64,000 bases of DNA. It comes from Apodospora peruviana (lineage: Eukaryota > Ascomycota > Sordariomycetes > Sordariales > Lasiosphaeriaceae). The notes beneath the pieces are model-generated. The model was not told the DNA's origin and did not search any database. It saw only the letters and a list, made by a program, of their open reading frames with translations. This document shows, in pieces, positions 34,353-43,240 of this stretch (its first letter is position 1; every line of letters starts with the position of its first letter). The position numbers were made by a program, and so were the translations under genes. The stretch covers positions 8,866,001-8,930,000 of the forward strand of contig JAUEDM010000001.1 in the NCBI GenBank assembly GCA_033439685.1, in the 5' to 3' direction.

Positions 34353-35963
34353 TCAACCTGCCGACTCCAGTTTGAGCTTCCTTACTAGATTGTACATTGG
34401 TAATCTTCCCGCATCCATCAGCCAGCTCAGGATCCTTCTCGTTAGCCGTGCAGTTGGGGGATCAATGCCCTGTAAGACAGAGTAAAAATCCCAGCGAGTC
34501 CGAATATGTGTTCTCTCCCATCTTCGAGTCAATGGTGGACCCAAACACCATACGACTAGGTGTTCGACAGTTTCACGGCCTTCACCACACTCGCAAAACG
34601 GTGTTAGAATCGTTGGGACACCCCATTTGAATAGGAAGTCCCGGAGCCCGATAGTACCAGTTCGAATCTGGACCAGTAGTGAGCTTTTCGCCTTGTTGAG
34701 GCCTTCATGTCTCTTGAGTGTTTTATCTCTGAAGATGGCCTCTTTCTGGTGGTCGAGATCGTCCGCTGGCCTCATCGTTGCCCGACCGTTCCGTTCTCTT
34801 AACCACCTCACTCTGCAGTGGTGTTGCGTGTGACCCCAATTCCAGCATTTGAAACACTGCACCGGGCTCAGCGCGGCCCAACATGGCTCACAGTCTAGTA
34901 GCTGGGCCTTCCAGATCACTCCTTCGTTACAAGCTTTGCGGGCTTCTTCCTGGGAAGTTAGTGCTACCAGCACTGTTGCCCGGGTCGCATGCTGATGTTT
35001 CGGTACTCGGAATTTGACCTTATCGATTGTCCGGAGGCCAGTCTTCTTCCCAAATACTTCCTCGGTCATCCCCTGAAGGTCTCACTTCCATACTCCCTTC
35101 AGCAGGACTGCGAAGGTTCTTTTGCTTTCCTCAGCCTGTTGTCCAAATGCCTCTTTGATCCACACGCTATTTGTGGAGTGCCAGTCCCTCTTCGTCATCC
35201 CTTGGAAGGTGATAAAGGTGTCTCCGCTTGGGAGCTTGCGCGCCGCGACAGCTCCCTTCTTTGTCGACGCCTGGTTGACAGCCTGGATAATCTCTTGCGG
35301 TGTCCGTTTGGCCAGATCGGCTGGCATCCTTTTGCCTCTAACTAGGATCTCCTTGTTTATTCGGGTTGGTACTATCTTTGTTGCCGTGGTGGGCTGCGTC
35401 TGAGAGTGGGTAGATCCCTGGGAGGCCACTGCAGCCCAGGATCTTTTCGCCTGGGTTCTGTTTACTGCTGCCTTTACCTCCTCGGCCACCACCTTGCGGA
35501 GGTTGGCCAATGATATGTTTCCAGTTTGGGCTTGAGACGCATTATAGATCTTCTGGATCAATGCCAGGAGGTCCTGTCCTATACCTCTGGCTGCTCCTTT
35601 CTGTCTGGGTTTGCCATACTCACTAGCCCATCTATCTTCTTCCTGGTAGTTTCGATATCGGTGAATGGTGGGGAGCGGGATGGGGGAAAGGGATCGCCCG
35701 AATGTAGGGACCGGGCAAGGCCTCCTCCTCCCTCCTGTCTAGTCGGAGCCAAAGGGGGGGCCATCTTGTCCCCTTTTTCCACTGTTAAGCGGGTTGCTAG
35801 GGGTGATGGCTTGAATTTGCGTGATTTGGTCGAGACTGAAGAGGAAAGCGGGTCCTCAAAAGAAGAAAATTCTGGCGTGTTGACAGCGACTTTGCCAACT
35901 TTGGGGACCGTCGCAGCGGTGCGCAGTGGCCTCCGTGCTGGGATTACTGTAGTCAATGTGTAG
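34353..35963 (-). pseudogene. LINE ORF1 fused to the end of ORF2
   Basis: From about 35956 the minus strand encodes a low-complexity ORF1 N-terminus that stops at 35579. The frame at 35561-35082 has an RNA-binding-like part (VVAEEVKAAVNRTQAKRSWA, LPSGDTFITFQG), and the frame at 35069-34353 follows. The last has a zinc knuckle, CFKCWNWGHTQHHCR, typical of ORF1. About 60 residues later it has KSSLLVQIRTGTIGLRDFL and CECGEGRETVEHLVVWC, the C-terminal cluster of ORF2. Endonuclease and reverse transcriptase are missing, so the two ORFs have been joined by a large deletion. Frame changes near 35570 and 35075 add to the damage. Confidence 0.75.
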
Positions 35964-36068
35964 TGTTTTCGTAGAGCATTTGAATAAGGTTACAATGGAG
36001 GGTTTTGCCGCGGTATCGGTTGAGATGCCCATGCATATATAATGCAATTAGCAGGACTGAACCAAAAA

Positions 36069-37849
36069 AATTTAAGGCTCATAAGTACTTTACTGATTAC
36101 TTCTACTATGAATAGGTCATTTTTTCTTTTGAAGAGGCAGAGTGCGGGTTGCCGCCTTATAAGTCTGAGCCCAACAGAGCCGCCGCCATCAAACGTCAGA
36201 CTCGTCGCAACTCGACTTTGTCGATGCTAAGATCTAAGATCCAGGAAAACCGCGTCTTCTGCAGATTCTTCCACCGCGTCTCAAGAGCGCCGGCCATCTT
36301 TGTACCTCGCTTCTTCCTGCCTTTCTTACCCACTTTCTAGCAGAATTGTCTACTCTAGAAACTTTTCTAGCGTCGCAATAGAGACTGTCTCGAAGACCTT
36401 CTCCGGAGCTCCCAGGCCAACTCCGATGCAGAACCGGTCCAATCCAGCTAGCTTACATATTTTTTGAAATAATCACTCCCAGACATCGTGTACATCAGCC
36501 GGGGATAGTCCATAGGAATCTCCCAAGGTTTATAAAACGACTTAGTCTTCCACGACTTAGGATCCGAGTAGTCTGAAGACTTTGAACAAGGGTTAATGGC
36601 AATTCTTTACCTCGTCAAAAACTACAGGCATCTATGGTATTTTCCATTAAGCTCCTTGGTCATTATAGATTGCTCAGGCAGTGAAGAATTCGAAATAATT
36701 GTTTTGGGAGCTTTACGGAAATGCTTTTAGCAAAACATCAGCTACGAAATTGCTCTCTGTCCGCACACGCAAGAATTCCCGTGAACTCGATAAACGCCGT
36801 CCTCCTTCGAATGTTGATAGCAATTGTTCAACAAGGAAACGGAAGGCGGAGTCAGGCGACGCGGTGGGAGGGACTAACTCTCACAAACATGACATTGTAT
36901 TCAACGGCCCTTGCATCCCCGGGTTTCCGTGAGAGAGATTCTTTATACTCTCTGTCGGCCACCGTTTCTATCCTAACATTGCTTAATTATCCTGTTTTCT
37001 TATGCCCCTTCTAACATTCCCTTTGCCGCCGGCTTCGTTTGAGGGTTCTTGGCCGCTTTGGGTCTCTATGATGCGCGATGATGTGCTTTTGCATGATGCA
37101 CTCTCGATTGAATGGTCTTTTGCAATCTGGACACTGGTACAGTCCGATATCTTGACAAGAACTAACTCATTATTCGTAAGGATATGAGGTTTGCCCGGGT
37201 TTCTCAGTTTGGATCAACTTACAAAGATCGGGGCAATGCTTCCTGCCTCGGGGCAATTGAAACCATCTTCGAAGGCCGGTATCTCAATACCGGATTGAAT
37301 CCATCCTTTTCGGCCGTGCTTGAATGGTGAGAATCGTGTATCTCCGGCACTATTCCTGCCCTTGAGGTGGGGCCTGGGGCCGGTGGTTGTCCACGCATAG
37401 CTTGCAAGAAAGGCGGGAGATCGCTTTGGCTGTCCGTTATAGGAGAGGTCTAAAGTTATTAACGAGAGATTCCCAGTGTTTCCGCAGTATCTCATTACTA
37501 TATTGTCCTCCATATGAGACTGAAGTTTTTCCGGGAGTTACAAAACGCCGATCCTGGACCACCGCGCTGGAGAATGGATGATAGCCGCTCGAATTAGCCG
37601 CCGTCTTCGCGTTGACCTCTGGGAAATGGTTAGTGCAATCGAACAACGAGCACTTTATATCCCGGAATAAACCCTCATGATGCTGTTAGGCTGGGTCATA
37701 TAACGGTCATATCATACGGGTTGCCTACGAACTGTACAAGAAACCTATACCGCTACAGTAGTAACCCAATAGAGACCTAATGACATCGTTGCTCGACGAA
37801 TTATCTTCCTGATTACGGAAATGGTCGAGAGCGTGTGTACTCGCCGGAC
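36069..37849. other. Relic-rich stretch; one unrecognised minus-strand coding relic
   Basis: On the minus strand from about 36520 to 36360 a coherent peptide can be read through one stop: LGDSYGLSPADVHDVWE, stop, LFQKICKLAGLDRF, CIGVGLGAPEKVFETVSI. I do not recognise the family. The single TGA could be a decayed CGA. The remainder (36640-37850) has only short, interrupted frames on both strands and appears to be decayed accessory DNA. Confidence 0.4.
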
Positions 37850-38062
37850 AGGGTACCAAAGGTCCAGATTTTGCTGGATCCTATGATAGCCTTTGATGGA
37901 ATACGTATCTTACTTCTCCAAGTTAGTGAATAAGCTACCAATAATTAGAAAATATTCATGCTTTAGTTGATCTACCCGGCGAGCCCTCGGAATCAAGACT
38001 TCCAAAGCTGGAGAACTAGAATACACGAGGCCGAAACCTCCTTTACCGATCTGCGGTCAATC
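37850..38062 (-). pseudogene. Possible protein-kinase N-lobe relic
   Basis: Minus-strand frame reading QIGKGGFGLVYSSSPALEVL, close to a glycine-rich loop (GxGxxGxVY), then a charged helix-like stretch (RRVDQLKHEYF) and a stop. No lysine is found where the beta-3 lysine is expected and no catalytic loop follows within reach. It could be chance, but the loop match is long and the region is full of kinase-like genes. Confidence 0.35.
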
Positions 38063-38111
38063 AACCTGAACTAAAAAGAATTATTACATCCACATTAATT
38101 CATTCACGGAT

Positions 38112-38400
38112 TTAGGAAAAGGAGAGTGCCCTAAACCCCTCCTCAGAACTGATGTCGTTACGGAACTCGAAAGGCGGCTCCGTCCAGGCCGAGCTGAAAT
38201 CCGCCAGATGGCCCCCCTTGTAGTTGTCCCACCTAATATCCATAACGTATATTCTCAGGCTATGCAGAGCCTTGAGCTCGCGTCGCATTTGCCTTCATCA
38301 ATGCGTCTGTGATTTCCGGGTCTGCCTCGACTAGGTCCTTGGCCAACCCCCTAAGGGGCTTGGTTATGCGGGGGGCAAGGAGAGCTGCTCTTCGGGTCGG
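38112..38400 (-). pseudogene. FTA2-type kinase-like relic
   Basis: Minus-strand frames separated by a one-base shift encode LRGLAKDLVEADPEITDAL and then MRRELKALHSLRIYVMDIRW, DNYKGGHLADFSSAWTEPPF. These match the region around the catalytic loop of the intact gene at 12512-13688 (GIVKEW..., INSVGIIVHDIKELNYMGGK, LVDFNDAWTIPY). The N-lobe is missing. The relic ends at a TAA at 38112. It lies near another kinase-type gene (FunK1, 40-42.3 kb) and shows that this family has more than one copy in the region. Confidence 0.65.
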
Positions 38401-38445
38401 CTTCAGTCCGCATTATTGAACCGTCGGGTGAAGAGGGATTCTTCC

Positions 38446-38964
38446 TTACAGAACTGTAATGTACATACCTCGTCCCGGGATGTCGAGACGGGCGGAAGCT
38501 CTAGATGCCGGCGTGGAGGCTGTGGAATACGAGGTCTCGGCCGGCGGGGACTGTCCGGGCATCACGTTGGTGATGTTGATAGGTGGATAGCCAGCTGGAG
38601 AAGATGCCGTGCGCTTCCGCTGGCGTTCCAAATCTTGATGCTTCTTGGCATACAGTGGTTCCCGGATATCCCTTGGCAAGTCATCATGGGTCTGTATTCT
38701 GTGGCCTTGCTCTACCCGCTTGATCATGCTCCTCAGATGATGGGTCTTCAGCTTATAATGCTTCATGCTCACAGGGTCGCGCCAGCAATGGGGTCCCAGG
38801 TGGCAAGGCGGTCCGGGGCATCGCATCAGGTTGTAGACGTCTCGCCAGGCCGACGGCTGGCCCGAGGCGTCTTCTTCGGCGTCTAGCTGTATGGCTCTTT
38901 CGGATGACATGTGCTGAGAGGCTGAAACCCATCTGAATACCATCAAATCCGCTCTACCCGCCAT
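38446..38964 (-). CDS. Cysteine-motif accessory protein, probably truncated
   Basis: Frame of 172 aa on the minus strand. The central block MRCPGPPCHLGPHCWRDP, then MKHYKLKTHHLRSMIKRVEQ, THDDLPRDIREPLYAKK and a YPPINITNV stretch, recurs in hypothetical proteins of many mould accessory genomes, as far as I recall. No function is known to me. The C and H residues suggest a small zinc-binding unit followed by a helix. The N-terminus meets a hAT fragment on the opposite strand near 38960 and the C-terminus departs into non-homologous sequence (GRGMYITVL), so both ends look cut. Confidence 0.45.
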   Translation of the reverse strand: MAGRADLMVFRWVSASQHMSSERAIQLDAEEDASGQPSAWRDVYNLMRCPGPPCHLGPHCWRDPVSMKHYKLKTHHLRSMIKRVEQGHRIQTHDDLPRDIREPLYAKKHQDLERQRKRTASSPAGYPPINITNVMPGQSPPAETSYSTASTPASRASARLDIPGRGMYITVL

Positions 38965-39514
38965 TCCTTACCTGAACCACCTCTCTTTTGATGGGTGGTC
39001 GCCACCGGGCACAGCCGCTTACTTCGCTGTGGTTGCGCACTTTTTCGATGAGGATAGGCAGGTCCCTGACGTTGAGGCTGACGACTTCTTTGACCAATCT
39101 ACCGCAACCCGCGCCGTCATTGATGAGCTCAGTACATATCTGAATGGGCCAGTCCTTGATGTCAAAGACCCAGTTGCGTGGTGGAAAGACCGGGATGATA
39201 CCTTTCCATACCTCGCCAAGATGGCAATGGAAATACACTCGATACCTCCTGCGCCACGGAATGCGAGCGCACTTTTCAGCCTTGCGAAGCTCACCATTAC
39301 CTCACGACGACACTCCGTAGGTGACGATATTATCTCGGAGGCTCAGTGTCTACGAAACTGGCTGCGGTGGGTGAGGATGTGGGGGTTATCTTGCCTGCCC
39401 GTAGTCTTAGAAGATTGTCATCTCTCTGTACTCGGGTCGGAACAACCTCATCCGGCAGGTCTTGGTCAAGTCAATCAAGTCAAGTCAAGTTGTGACTTAT
39501 TGCCAGCGCTGTAA
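38930..39514 (+). pseudogene. hAT transposase fragment with internal deletion
   Basis: Plus-strand frame IPYLNHLSFDGWSPPGTAAY, FAVVAHFFDED matches the start of the hAT catalytic region (FD-W-SP, AHFIDEDG). Within a few residues it continues as STATRAVIDELSTYLNGPVL, DPVAWWKDRDDTFPYLAKMA and LFSLAKLTITSRRHSVGDDI, which is the C-terminal dimerisation domain. Several hundred residues between the two parts are missing. The block before LFS is altered from the usual SAECERLFS. No terminal repeats were identified. Confidence 0.7.
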
Positions 39515-39864
39515 GTTGCTGTGCGTCCAGTTAGCCATAAGGCATTCCTTACCGTTATAACTAGCACTACCTACTACTGAAATCTTGTAAAGTAGAAGTA
39601 TTAAAGAAGAAGGAAAATGTTGAGGGAAATCCTCGATCTGACGGGCCACTAGTCAGATCTGGCAGAGGTCACGTAGTGACCCTTCTGGTCTTACAGTCAA
39701 CACACAATGTGGTCAGCTGTAAGGTAGGTAGAAGGATGAGTCATTCAAGGAGAGGTTGTCTCCAGGCTGTGACAGATATGGCAGACTTGGTCAGGCCGGG
39801 CGCCTGACCGGCCCGAACAGGCAAGGCCTGTTCAGGCAGAGCCAGCCATATTCGTCACGTAACA
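39510..39864. repeat. Possible solo LTR or hairpin-rich element end
   Basis: The minus strand begins TGTTACGTGAC at 39864 and ends in CTTACA near 39510, an LTR-like TG...CA layout. An inner inverted repeat (GTGACAGATATGGC at about 39771 against GCCATATTCGTCAC at about 39844) and palindromic CAGGCAAGGCCTG are present. No matching target duplication was found, so the boundaries and class are uncertain. Confidence 0.3.
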
Positions 39865-39981
39865 GCCTATCTCTCCCTTGCGTTGTCCCAATACTCCATG
39901 CAACTGATCCATCACGATTTCCTTCCTAGAAAGTCACACGTCGCTCATATAGTAATAGTAACATGATTCTTCTGAGATTAG

Positions 39982-42276
39982 CTAGAGCTTGCTGATAGTC
40001 TCGTCAAAGGCGGCTATTATAGGGCTGTAAAGTTGGTCTGGGTCTCCCGAAGGAGTTCCGAAGCTCATCCTTTCGTCCTGGTCTAGTGGAAAAAGGATCT
40101 TCCTAATCTTCAAACAAAGCGGCTTCACGACATCCAGCGCCTCTGGAAACTCGCCCATGATACTCTCAAGGCCATTTACAGTCATGTGGCCTACCTTGGC
40201 ATCCGCAATATACTTGAAGCTGCCGATTTCCCATCTCCGGGTAAGGCTCTCCTTAGGCGGTTTTTCTTCACCAGCAAAACCGTTGCTCCATGCTTGGCGT
40301 GCGCACATCCAAAGAAAGACGTAAAAGAACGACTCGAGATCGTGACGGTAGGTGTGATCGGTTTTGCGTAGTACCTCCACCGCCATGAACTGCATCGTGC
40401 CGGTTCGGTGCCGTGCCCCGCTCGGCCCACTGTCTCGTACTTTGGCCAAGTCAAGGTCGATGAGCATGCCCTTGAAGCCATTGGCCGTTTCGGGGTTCGT
40501 GATAATGATGTTGTTCGAAGAGATGTCGCGATGCAAAATCTTGCCCTTGATGTAGAGAGACCGATGTGCTTTGATCGCATCCCGTTCAGACTCCAGCAGT
40601 TCCTTGATGGTTCTAAACCCGCTGATGACACGGCCGGCTGGTGAGACGACAAGGCAGGAATAGATCCTGTTTTCCCACAGGTCCTCACCAGGTGTGTACA
40701 AACTCGGCTTAGTATGGCCAATCGATAGTTGATCGTTCAATACAGTAGCCAACTTGGACTTCTGACCGGTAGACCGCCGCCTCTTTGACCCAGATGCGTC
40801 GTCAGAGGTGTGATCGGATGAGAATTTGCGCTTGCTCGACGTGTTCGTGTTTGTTGGCGGATCGTCAAAGCGAACGTCCTCGCCCCGGAAACGGTGGGCC
40901 GCCGAGAACTGCAGCCCCTCCCGCATCTCTGCAATGGTAGTGATTCGACGATGTGCCACAACCCTGGCCACACCCTTGACACCCATCGCTTCCGCCAGCT
41001 TTAGTTGTTCCACCTCAAGCTTCCGCTTATCCGATACCCACGAAAATTTGGCAACGTGGCCGTCCTGCGTCTCATAGCATGTCGTCCCGCGACACACAAT
41101 GGCTTTCTGCCTGATCATTGCCTTGTCCAACCGGAGTCTTGTTTCTTTGCCGCTTGCATCATCTAACGTGACATAGAGATGCCCATCCTCCCGCTCGACA
41201 AACGTATCCAGACCCATCAAGTCATCATCCATTGTAGCATAGCCAATAAGAGCGCGCGCAAGCTTGTCCGGCTCGTCGTGGATGTCGAATGACCCCGAGC
41301 TGTATGCTCCCGACCGATCGAAGACCCAAAGCTCCATTTTGGAGGCGCAAAAAGAAAAGGCGTGGACAAATCGGCGGGTCGGCTGGTCGGCGAAGACACT
41401 CCGAACATAGCGCGTGAGCTGGAGGAAATCGGCCTTGAACCTGCTCGTGTCGTAGGACTTCTTCTGCTCTCCCACAACAAGGACGTGTTTGTACCAAAAG
41501 GTGTCGCTCGCTTCTGCAGCTGGCCGCTGTAAGAAAAGGTCCATCTGTCCTTTTCGTTCCTTGAACTGGTCGGCGGTCCTAGTGGTGTGAATCTTGTATG
41601 GCGCGTTGTCCAAGAAGCGTTCTTCCAGAGAGCGAAGCCAGTCCCAGACCGGCTTTTCGTCAGGGACAGTTGGGAAGCTCGTCCATCTCTTTCCGTCATG
41701 TGCTGTCAATATCCCCTTGAGCATTGCGTTCTGTTCTTTGCACCAGCACCTGGGGTCAAAGAACTTGTCCCAGAAGCCGCCCACATTGCGGAAGGTGCAA
41801 TTCCTTATTTCCCCAAAAAGTTCTCCTTTGACGATATCGCGCGTTTCGCTGTCGGCAAGGCGACTCGAGCTGGACTTGATGGGTGTCCCCAGTAATGTCG
41901 GGGCGATGCTTGAGGACGGAGGAGTGAGGGCGCTGAGGGTGCCGATGATGTTGAACACATCTTCCCAGATCTCAATGTCGGTAGATTTGTCGACGACGCA
42001 GTGAACGAGGGGGCGAAACTGGTCGAGCTTAATGGCGCCTTCTTTGACTTTTCTTCGTAAAAATAATAGCTTCTCCGCAACATCGCCATTTCCGTCTGGT
42101 GCAGGAAGGTCGAGGGCTGCGGGCGAAGTGACGAGCGCGCCCAAGAGGCTCGCCACAACGCCCTCCGATAACGCGTCGGCACAGTCGAGTAATGCAACGC
42201 GAACGCTGTTCAAGGAGTCGCCAAACGGGTTGTTTGCAATGATTCTGATCTGTTCCTCATTCAGAGTGTTCCTCAT
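39982..42276 (-). CDS. FunK1 fungal-type protein kinase with nuclease-like N-terminal part
   Basis: Single exon of 764 aa. The C-terminal kinase has ILHRDISSNNIIIT (catalytic loop), MLIDLDLAK (DLD in place of DFG), HRTGTMQFMAVEVL (activation segment) and YRHDLESFFYVFLWMCARQA, the signature of the FunK1 family, which is expanded in multicellular fungi. The middle part (about 245-300) reads KGQMDLFL, then YKHVLVVGEQKKS, resembling the D...(D/E)xK core of PD-(D/E)XK folds, then FLQLTRYVRSVFADQ and FVHAFSFCASKMELWVFDRS. A basic linker (SKRRRSTGQKSK) could be a nuclear signal. The start is ATG at 42276. An upstream ATG at 42286 is out of frame because of a 16-bp tandem duplication. The substrate is unknown. 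Confidence 0.88.
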   Translation of the reverse strand: MRNTLNEEQIRIIANNPFGDSLNSVRVALLDCADALSEGVVASLLGALVTSPAALDLPAPDGNGDVAEKLLFLRRKVKEGAIKLDQFRPLVHCVVDKSTDIEIWEDVFNIIGTLSALTPPSSSIAPTLLGTPIKSSSSRLADSETRDIVKGELFGEIRNCTFRNVGGFWDKFFDPRCWCKEQNAMLKGILTAHDGKRWTSFPTVPDEKPVWDWLRSLEERFLDNAPYKIHTTRTADQFKERKGQMDLFLQRPAAEASDTFWYKHVLVVGEQKKSYDTSRFKADFLQLTRYVRSVFADQPTRRFVHAFSFCASKMELWVFDRSGAYSSGSFDIHDEPDKLARALIGYATMDDDLMGLDTFVEREDGHLYVTLDDASGKETRLRLDKAMIRQKAIVCRGTTCYETQDGHVAKFSWVSDKRKLEVEQLKLAEAMGVKGVARVVAHRRITTIAEMREGLQFSAAHRFRGEDVRFDDPPTNTNTSSKRKFSSDHTSDDASGSKRRRSTGQKSKLATVLNDQLSIGHTKPSLYTPGEDLWENRIYSCLVVSPAGRVISGFRTIKELLESERDAIKAHRSLYIKGKILHRDISSNNIIITNPETANGFKGMLIDLDLAKVRDSGPSGARHRTGTMQFMAVEVLRKTDHTYRHDLESFFYVFLWMCARQAWSNGFAGEEKPPKESLTRRWEIGSFKYIADAKVGHMTVNGLESIMGEFPEALDVVKPLCLKIRKILFPLDQDERMSFGTPSGDPDQLYSPIIAAFDETISKL

Positions 42277-42283
42277 TCAGAGT
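42252..42283. repeat. 16-bp tandem duplication at the FunK1 start
   Basis: GTTCCTCATTCAGAGT occurs twice in tandem at 42252-42267 and 42268-42283. On the gene's strand the ATG at 42286 would read MTLNEEQ without the duplication. With it, that frame stops after nine codons and the next ATG (42276) gives MRNTLNEEQ in the correct frame. Confidence 0.85.
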
Positions 42284-42286
42284 CAT

Positions 42287-43150
42287 GTTACATTTGTGTT
42301 TTTGCGAAAGAAATGGTCAAGGAGGAGTTCCGGAACTGAGTGTGGTGTAGGAACGAACATAAACAAAGACTGAACACGACGGATCAGAGTCGCGGGGCAG
42401 AGCGGATCTGTCAGCATGCTTACGTAATGCCACAGTGGTTGCCACAAACACACTAAACCCAGTTAGGTGCTTACATACTTGGCTTGTCGCAGTCTGGAAT
42501 TGCCGTTCCATCTGTGCAGTAGTTAGCAACCGCAACTAGAGCGTCTCGCGGCTCGTACCGAAGGAGTGAGATCAGCCAGGGAGACACTCCGCATGTCTTG
42601 GCAGATCTCACGTAGAGCGTCGCATATGAACGCAGATTTAACATCGATGAAGGACGTCGTTTCATGAGTATGTTTATCTGCAGCCATGTCAGTAACCGCA
42701 AGCTCGTCGGAATAGCCGCCGTACCAATTCTGTCACGAACAACAAACAGGTATTGATCGAGTTCGTTGGAATCTGAGCCGGACGACTCGGCGATCCAATC
42801 AGCCGGATCGTCTTTTCACCGATGGGATAGACAGAGGTCTGCTGTGTGGCCGAGTCGCCCTTGCTGCCATCGTGCTCGAACATATGTCAGTGGCAGGAGA
42901 GCATGCCGGGCAAATGACAGCGGCGGCCTGGCAGACGCTGATTGCAGCTGCCATAGTCCCACGCCGTCATTAGCAAAGCACGCCGGGCAGCCAGGCAGAG
43001 CCAAAAAGCCGTATGTACGGTGCGGCCAAGCGTACACAGTGACGCAGTTCCCAACCTTTCCGCCCAAACTGATGTCTGGAAGGGGGCCCAATAGGGCCAC
43101 GGGTACCCGTGTCTGTAAAATTTCACGGGTACCCGTGCGCATTATGTAAG
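42287..43150. other. Intergenic region with two perfect palindromes
   Basis: No credible gene; short minus-strand frames at 42471-42883 have no domain match. CACGGGTACCCGTG, a perfect 14-bp palindrome, occurs at 43098-43111 and again at 43124-43137, 12 bp apart. They lie about 100 bp beyond the MULE coding end and could belong to its terminal region. Confidence 0.55.
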
Positions 43151-43240
43151 TCCGCTACCCACCTCACACGTCTGCAGTCGCAAAACCCCTTTCCAAGTCT
43201 AACTCACAACTGCAGTTGCTAAGTCCTTGAATTCTCTATG

